Shown here in pieces: positions 60,027 to 64,000 of a stretch of 64,000 nt of DNA. The position numbers and the translations under genes were made by a program. The DNA lies in assembly GCA_041390905.1 (NCBI GenBank), contig JAWKPA010000013.1, positions 1,336,198 to 1,400,197 of the forward strand. The letters are read 5' to 3'. How positions within the stretch are numbered: position 1 is the first letter of the stretch; each line of letters opens with the position of its first letter. This stretch comes from JACKCD01 sp041390905 (lineage in GTDB: Bacteria > Chloroflexota > Anaerolineae > Promineifilales > Promineifilaceae). The notes under the pieces are model-generated. The model did not search any database. It was not told where the DNA came from and saw nothing but the letters and a program-made list of their open reading frames with translations.

Positions 60027-61535
60027 ATGGTTCCTCTTGTTCAATTTCCAGCAGTTGTCGAGCATTATGCCCACTTTTTTGAACCCGTCTTCTCAGCCGA
60101 AGCGTTCATCCGGTTCAAACGGTACATCAGTGGGTTGCTGGTCGCCGAAAACAAGACAACCAGCGGCATTAATCAGCTCTTTGTCAGCGAAAAACGAGCG
60201 CAAAGCAGCTTGAATCGGTTGCTAACCTGTAGCCCCTTTTCCTTGATTGAACTTAATGAAGCCCGTTTAGCCATGATGGCAAGCGTACCAGATGCGCGAA
60301 TCAAGCCAACCAAGGGAGTCTTGAGTCTGGACGACACGTTGCTGACCCACTATGGTCAAGAATTCGAGAAGATAGCCCAGTTGTGGGATCATACTAACGA
60401 CCGCTACGCATGGGCGCACAACCTAGTCAGCCTCCATTACAGCGATGAGCAAACGGACTACCCTATCAGTTTTCAACTAGGAATGGGAATTAAATAACTG
60501 TCCATTTAGAAGTTCAACTTCTTCTGAGAAGTTGAACTTCTTGCGCCACTTATTTAATCTTCGTTCCTATGGGAGCCAGCCGATTTAGAGAAACTAGCGC
60601 AAGGGCTGCTCAAAGCGGGCGTGAAGCTCAAAGAAAGCAAGTTTGCCTTGCGGGAGGAGGCACCACTCAAGTGGCGGCAATATTTGCTCGGTGTCTGGCA
60701 ACGAAAACAACATCTGCCAGCAGTGGCTGCCTTGTACCAGAGTAAATTACTTATCGGTAAGACTTTGCTGCAAGAGTGGGTTGAGAGCAATCCCGAGTTG
60801 AAGTTACCTGTTACCTTTGATAATTGGTACACACAGCCAGCCTTCTGCCGTTTTTTGAGCCAAACCCTACAATTACCGTATGTGGGAACCTTGGCCAAGA
60901 GCGATGAGGTCTTGTTGCATGCTGGCAAGCAACCCTTAGCTAACTTTGCTGCCCACTCGAAAAAGGAACATCTCGGCGAGATAGCTAGCCAGCACACAGG
61001 CAAAGTGTTTCAAGCAATTCATTTCCGCTACAAAGGTGAGCTGGAAACCTATTACAGTTATTGCCGCACCCATCGCATCGCCAACTTTGGTCAACAACGT
61101 TTAGTCATCAATTATCGCTGTGCCGACCTAAGCGATAAACCTGTTTTTTTCATTAGCAATCGCCACCGATGGCAGGCTAAAGGGATTACCCGCATTCGCC
61201 GCCATCGCTGGCCCGTTGAAGTCTACTACGAAGAGGGCAAAGCTGAGGGCTTGGACAAATATCAGCTACGGGATTTTGGGGGCATCGCTCGTCATGTTGC
61301 CCTTGTCGCCGTGGTTTACAACTTATTGCGTGCCGCCCAACAGGACACCGTCCTCCGAGACTCGCTTCAACGTCAACTCAAGATAGTGCTTGAGGGCAGT
61401 GTTGCTTTCTGGCGTCGTGCTTCCCAAGCGGAAGGGCTATGGCAACTGGCTTTAAGCATCAGTGCTGGTTTGCTAGAAGACAAGCCCTTGACCAAGATCA
61501 TGGCTCCATTTATCGAAGTTATCTGTGCTGCCTAA
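60027..61535 (+). pseudogene. IS4/IS701-like DDE transposase interrupted by a MITE
   Basis: Two parts of one transposase: 60027-60497 and about 60568-61535. Catalytic residues: Asp in LSLDDTLL, Asp in TFDNWYTQ, Glu in RHRWPVEVYYEEGKAEGLDKYQLR (the H-R-W-x-V-E and Y-x-x-x-K signature). The MITE at 60480-60567 brings a TAA stop. If it and one TA are removed, the frame reads DYPISFQLWEPADLEKLAQ without a break, so the gap is due to that insertion alone. IS family assignment by sequence is approximate. Confidence 0.88.
60480..60567. mobile_element. MITE, 88 bp, inserted in the transposase
   Basis: Left end GGAATGGGAATTAAATAA, core AGAAGTTCAACTTCT / AGAAGTTGAACTTCT, right end TTATTTAATCTTCGTTCC; the ends form imperfect inverted repeats of about 18 bp. 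TA lies on both sides (60478-60479 and 60568-60569) and only one TA is needed to restore the gene, so TA is the target duplication, as for IS630/mariner-type transposition. Confidence 0.88.
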
Positions 61536-61707
61536 CAGTCGGCGATTCGCTAACTGAATGAAACATTTCTCAGACTCGTTTTGTCTGAGGTTGCTTTCGG
61601 TTGGCTAGGCGGCAGTCGGCAAGGCTTCTTTTGCCTTATTTTTTTCTCTTTTCTATTCAATTTTTAAGCTGCTAAAGTCGAGTGCAAAGTTATTTTTGAT
61701 TGAACCC

Positions 61708-61974
61708 TTAGGCTACGGGCGAGGCGGTTGGAGGAAACGGCCGTTTGTCCCCACCAAGCCACAGCCAACCGCCTTGCCCTGGTTAAACTGAGAATTGCTG
61801 ACCAGATTCATCATCTAATGAGAGAAACGGCCGTTTTTGGTATACTTTCCTGCTGGTTTGGTACAAACTAAGGAATAAAGTAAACCGTTACAAAAGAAGT
61901 TCAACTTCTTCTGAGAAGTTGAACTTCTCAATGTCCCAAAAAGCTACTCAAGAATCAAACAAGAGGAAAAAGAA
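61708..61974. other. Region upstream of purA
   Basis: 267 bases. Two AACGGCCGTT sites (61736, 61826); the first lies in the loop of a GGCGGTTGG / CCAACCGCC hairpin (about 61722-61776). TATACT at 61841-61846 could be the -10 of the purA promoter; no good -35 was found. A partial MITE follows. Confidence 0.5.
61872..61928. mobile_element. MITE, partial copy in the purA leader
   Basis: GGAATAAAGTAAACCG on the left may be a diverged end; the core AGAAGTTCAACTTCT / AGAAGTTGAACTTCT is intact. It ends 46 bases before the purA start. Confidence 0.5.
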
Positions 61975-63273
61975 ATGTCACTTGATATGATTATTGGCAC
62001 CCAATGGGGAGACGAAGGCAAAGGCCACATCACCGATCTGCTGGCCGCCAAAGCCGACATCATTGCCCGTTTCAGCGGCGGCGACAACGCCGGCCACACC
62101 ATTACCATTGCCGGAGAGGTTTTCAAGCTCCATCTTATCCCGTCGGGCATCATTCACCCCGGCGTAACCTGCCTCATTGGCAGCGGCGTGGTGGTCAACC
62201 CGGCCGTGATGCTGCGCGAAATGGCTGGGCTGGCGCAGCGCGGAGTAGATGTTGGCCCCGGTCGGCTCAAACTCAGTCGCAAGGCGCACCTGATTACCCC
62301 AGCTCACATTGCTTTGGACAAGGCGCGGGAAAAAGAGCGCGGCGCGGGAGCCATTGGCACCACCCAGCGCGGCATTGGCCCCGCCTATACCGACAAAGTG
62401 GCGCGTTCCGGGCTGCGTGCCGGGCTGCTGGACAAGCCGGAAGAGTTGGCCGAGGCAATTTATGCCCATATCAATGAGAAAAACCGGATATTGACCGAGC
62501 TATATGGGGAGGAGCCGCTGGACGCAACGGCCGTTTCTGCCGACTATGCCCACTACGCCCAACAACTCGCTCCCCACCTGGTGGAATGTGGTTTGATGCT
62601 GGATGATGCCCTGCAAAACGGCCGTTTTGTCCTCGCCGAAGGCGCCCAAGGGACACTACTCGACATTGACCACGGAACCTACCCCTTTGTCACCAGTTCC
62701 GCCCCCACCGCTGGCGGAGCGCTCACTGGGCTGGGCGTTGGCCCCAAAAACGTGGGGCGCATCATCGGCGTTGCCAAAGCGTTTAGCAGCCGCGTCGGCA
62801 GCGGCCCCTTCATCACCGAACTGGACGGCGAATTAGCCATGCGGCTGCGCGGCACAGGCGCCAACCCCTGGGATGAGTATGGCACCACCACCGGCCGACC
62901 GCGCCGCGTCGGCTGGCTCGATCTCAACGTCCTCCACCACGCCCGCCGCGTCAACAGCCTCACCGAATTTGTCGTCACCAAGCTCGACATCCTCAGCGGC
63001 ATCGCCGAAATTCCCGTCTGTGTGGCCTATGACCTGCACGGCCAGCGCATCAACTATCTGCCCAGCAGCCTGGAAGAGCTGGCACAGTGCCAGCCCATCT
63101 ATGAAACGCTGCCGGGCTGGGATGAAGATATTATGCAGGTGCGCCACCTGGCCGACCTGCCCGCCAACGCCCGCCGCTATGTAGAGTTTATTGTGGAACA
63201 AACGGCCGTTCCCGTCTCCCACATCTCCGTCGGCCCCGGCCGCGAGCAATTCATTCCCGTCACCAATTTGTGA
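61975..63273 (+). CDS. purA: Adenylosuccinate synthetase
   Basis: 432-residue enzyme that links IMP and aspartate with GTP, the first step to AMP. IIGTQWGDEGKGHITDLLA (P-loop, catalytic Asp and His nearby), FSGGDNAGHT, GTTQRGIGPAYTDKVAR, LAEGAQGTLLDIDHGTYPFVTSS and TTTGRPRRVGWLD are all present. AAGAGGAAAAAG precedes the ATG. Three AACGGCCGTT sites (62526, 62617, 63201), each at a G-to-C switch. Confidence 0.97.
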   Translation: MSLDMIIGTQWGDEGKGHITDLLAAKADIIARFSGGDNAGHTITIAGEVFKLHLIPSGIIHPGVTCLIGSGVVVNPAVMLREMAGLAQRGVDVGPGRLKLSRKAHLITPAHIALDKAREKERGAGAIGTTQRGIGPAYTDKVARSGLRAGLLDKPEELAEAIYAHINEKNRILTELYGEEPLDATAVSADYAHYAQQLAPHLVECGLMLDDALQNGRFVLAEGAQGTLLDIDHGTYPFVTSSAPTAGGALTGLGVGPKNVGRIIGVAKAFSSRVGSGPFITELDGELAMRLRGTGANPWDEYGTTTGRPRRVGWLDLNVLHHARRVNSLTEFVVTKLDILSGIAEIPVCVAYDLHGQRINYLPSSLEELAQCQPIYETLPGWDEDIMQVRHLADLPANARRYVEFIVEQTAVPVSHISVGPGREQFIPVTNL

Positions 63274-63367
63274 CCCACGCTTCTTTTCGCTGTCTAATTG
63301 TCAAATCAAACAAAACTGGTACCATAGTACCAGTCATTTATTGGCAAGGAAAACAGGAGAACCATAC

Positions 63368-63748
63368 ATGTTAAAAGAGTTTGGAGATTTTATCAAACGT
63401 GGCAACGTCATGGATTTGGCCGTGGCAGTCATCATTGGCGGCGCATTTGGTGCCATCGTAACCTCATTGGTCAACGACATCATTATGCCGCTCATCGGCA
63501 TCATTCTTGGCGGCCTGGACTTCACCACAATGGCCCTCCAGGTGGGTAATGCCTCCGTTACCTATGGCAACTTTATTCAGGCAATTGTCAACTTCCTGGT
63601 CATAGCCTTCGTCATCTTCATGCTTGTTCGTACCATTAACAACATGCAAAAGAAAGAAGAAGCTGCCCCCGCTGCACCACCCGCACCATCAGCCGAAGAA
63701 AAGCTGCTCACCGAAATCCGCGACCTGCTCAAACGGCAAGCCCGGTAA
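63368..63748 (+). CDS. mscL: Large-conductance mechanosensitive channel
   Basis: 126-residue MscL, the pore that opens under membrane tension to release solutes. MLKEFGDFIKRGNVMDLAVAVIIGGAFGAIVTSLVNDIIMPLIG is the canonical first part, the second membrane helix is FIQAIVNFLVIAFVIFMLVRTINN, and the C-terminal bundle is EEKLLTEIRDLLKRQ. The ATG at 63368 has CAGGAG before it; the longer open frame is not used. Confidence 0.95.
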   Translation: MLKEFGDFIKRGNVMDLAVAVIIGGAFGAIVTSLVNDIIMPLIGIILGGLDFTTMALQVGNASVTYGNFIQAIVNFLVIAFVIFMLVRTINNMQKKEEAAPAAPPAPSAEEKLLTEIRDLLKRQAR

Positions 63749-63775
63749 TTCCAACAACTCCATACAGCTAACCAG

Positions 63776-63810
63776 AAGCCCGGTAGCCACTCGCTGCCGG
63801 GCTTTTTTTA
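63776..63810 (+). terminator. Terminator of mscL
   Basis: GCCCGG / CCGGGC stem extended by partly paired TAGC / GCTG, loop, and T7 tail. Confidence 0.85.
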
Positions 63811-64000
63811 TGGGCTTTTGGCATCTTAACAAAACACATTGTAGTGGCGACAGCAATTCTCAATCTAAAACAGGAATGCTTCCAAAATGGCTGGTAGGGG
63901 CGTATGGCATACGCCCTCTTACCCGAACCTAGCCCTTTTTAACGAACCTAAACACAAATTTACGTTGCCAAACAAAGCATTGTTGGCTTGTTGTAGGACA
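63811..64000. other. Window end, no gene
   Basis: Holds a hairpin AGGGGCGTATG / CATACGCCCT (about 63895-63914), similar in words to the terminator at 160-194, and at the very end GTTGTAGGACA, which could begin another copy of the 28-bp palindrome seen at 14657. Confidence 0.5.

Larger units (their letters stand above)
59880..61682 (+). mobile_element. Insertion sequence, IS4-like, 1803 bp
   Basis: Bounded by 15-bp terminal inverted repeats CTCGACTTTGGCAGC (59880-59894) and its complement with one mismatch (61668-61682). Directly outside lies a 6-bp direct repeat TGCAAA (59874-59879 and 61683-61688). It carries one DDE transposase gene, itself interrupted by a MITE, so it is probably immobile. 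Confidence 0.85.
59812..61707. mobile_element. MITE copy split by an IS
   Basis: Left half 59812-59879 (GGGTTCGTTCGTAACTTGGG, core palindromes, then GGGACTGCAAA), right half 61689-61707 (GTTATTTTTGATTGAACCC), both flanked by TTA. The halves join at TGCAAA, the 6-bp target of the IS between them, and together match the MITE at 6735-6824. Confidence 0.75.
1209..63210. repeat. AACGGCCGTT, dispersed 10-bp palindrome (about 88 copies)
   Basis: Starts of exact copies found by eye: 1209 1266 1570 2370 2577 2676 4547 4776 5126 5995 6173 6941 7921 8064 8318 8906 9120 9176 9630 10156 11241 12045 12342 12516 13447 15014 15167 15618 16137 16173 16540 17184 17479 17611 18864 19566 19869 21445 23160 23951 24563 26254 26787 27177 28672 30053 30847 31118 31813 32869 33526 35274 36795 40139 40190 40778 41692 41844 43996 47659 49084 49259 49589 50083 50341 50994 51060 51119 51674 52297 52563 52638 52701 53520 53733 54099 55613 55768 55846 56040 56736 58919 58983 61736 61826 62526 62617 63201. 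All but four (6941, 18864, 61736, 61826) lie in genes. Flanks often extend the palindrome to GAAACGGCCGTTTC. Near-copies with one change (for example GACGGCCGTT at about 36010) are also common. Confidence 0.92.

Noticed and set aside
1209..63210. AACGGCCGTT as a mobile element or as a plain restriction site
   Set aside because: No longer conserved flank, no insertion in conserved proteins; restriction sites are usually avoided, not enriched. EagI's CGGCCG core alone does not explain the fixed AA/TT ends.

Overview
The window looks like part of a chromosome of an uncultured member of the Chloroflexota, of the Anaerolineae/Ardenticatenia type. The GC content is moderately high. Supporting signs are secreted proteins ending in a YLPLIVRK-like tail, XisH/XisI proteins, LiaF-like membrane proteins, a T-box in front of serS, and gene content close to that phylum. 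No rRNA, CRISPR array or prophage was seen. The phylum call is an inference from gene content, not a database result.

Layout. 0-7 kb: end of a secreted protein, xisHI, a DUF2277 protein, a sortase with its likely LPQAG substrate, and a large secreted thermolysin-type protease. 7-13.6 kb (minus strand): an extracellular glycan locus with a DUF115-like protein, two methyltransferases, a sulfotransferase, a flippase and GDP-fucose synthase. 13.7-21.9 kb: udk, tRNA-Thr(CGT), thyA-folA-M23 peptidase, phoD, a membrane-fused alpha/beta hydrolase, lplA-sufE. 22.2-29.1 kb (minus): an ABC importer together with dihydropyrimidinase and beta-ureidopropionase, probably uptake and degradation of a pyrimidine-type compound. 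29.4-34 kb: an NmrA-like reductase, a probable selenoprotein of the GrdB/PrdB type read through an in-frame TGA, a phosphoesterase, brnTA, a polyprenyl synthase. 34-44.8 kb: xpt, guaA, an EF-G-like factor, a LiaF-like protein, adenosine deaminase, a RarA C-terminal-domain protein, nucleoside hydrolase. 45.4-56.9 kb: a DUF11 secreted protein, T-box plus serS, mltG, lipoproteins, an amidase and an L,D-transpeptidase. 57-64 kb: a hybrid histidine kinase, an insertion sequence nested with MITEs, purA, mscL. Nucleotide salvage and synthesis (udk, thyA, xpt, guaA, add, nucleoside hydrolase, purA) and envelope building are the recurring themes.

The most unusual property is genome-wide in style. The palindrome AACGGCCGTT occurs about 88 times by eye count (chance expectation well below one), almost always inside genes. 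In every site I inspected closely, the DNA is G-rich before it and C-rich after it, whichever way the gene runs, mostly through synonymous third positions. This resembles cyanobacterial HIP1 but carries an added skew signature.

A second layer is a dense set of intergenic hairpin repeats, several word families, which sometimes run into genes: they supply C-termini, and one lies in frame inside guaA. A third is an 88-90 bp MITE family. One copy interrupts a transposase with a precise TA duplication, and that IS itself sits inside another MITE copy.
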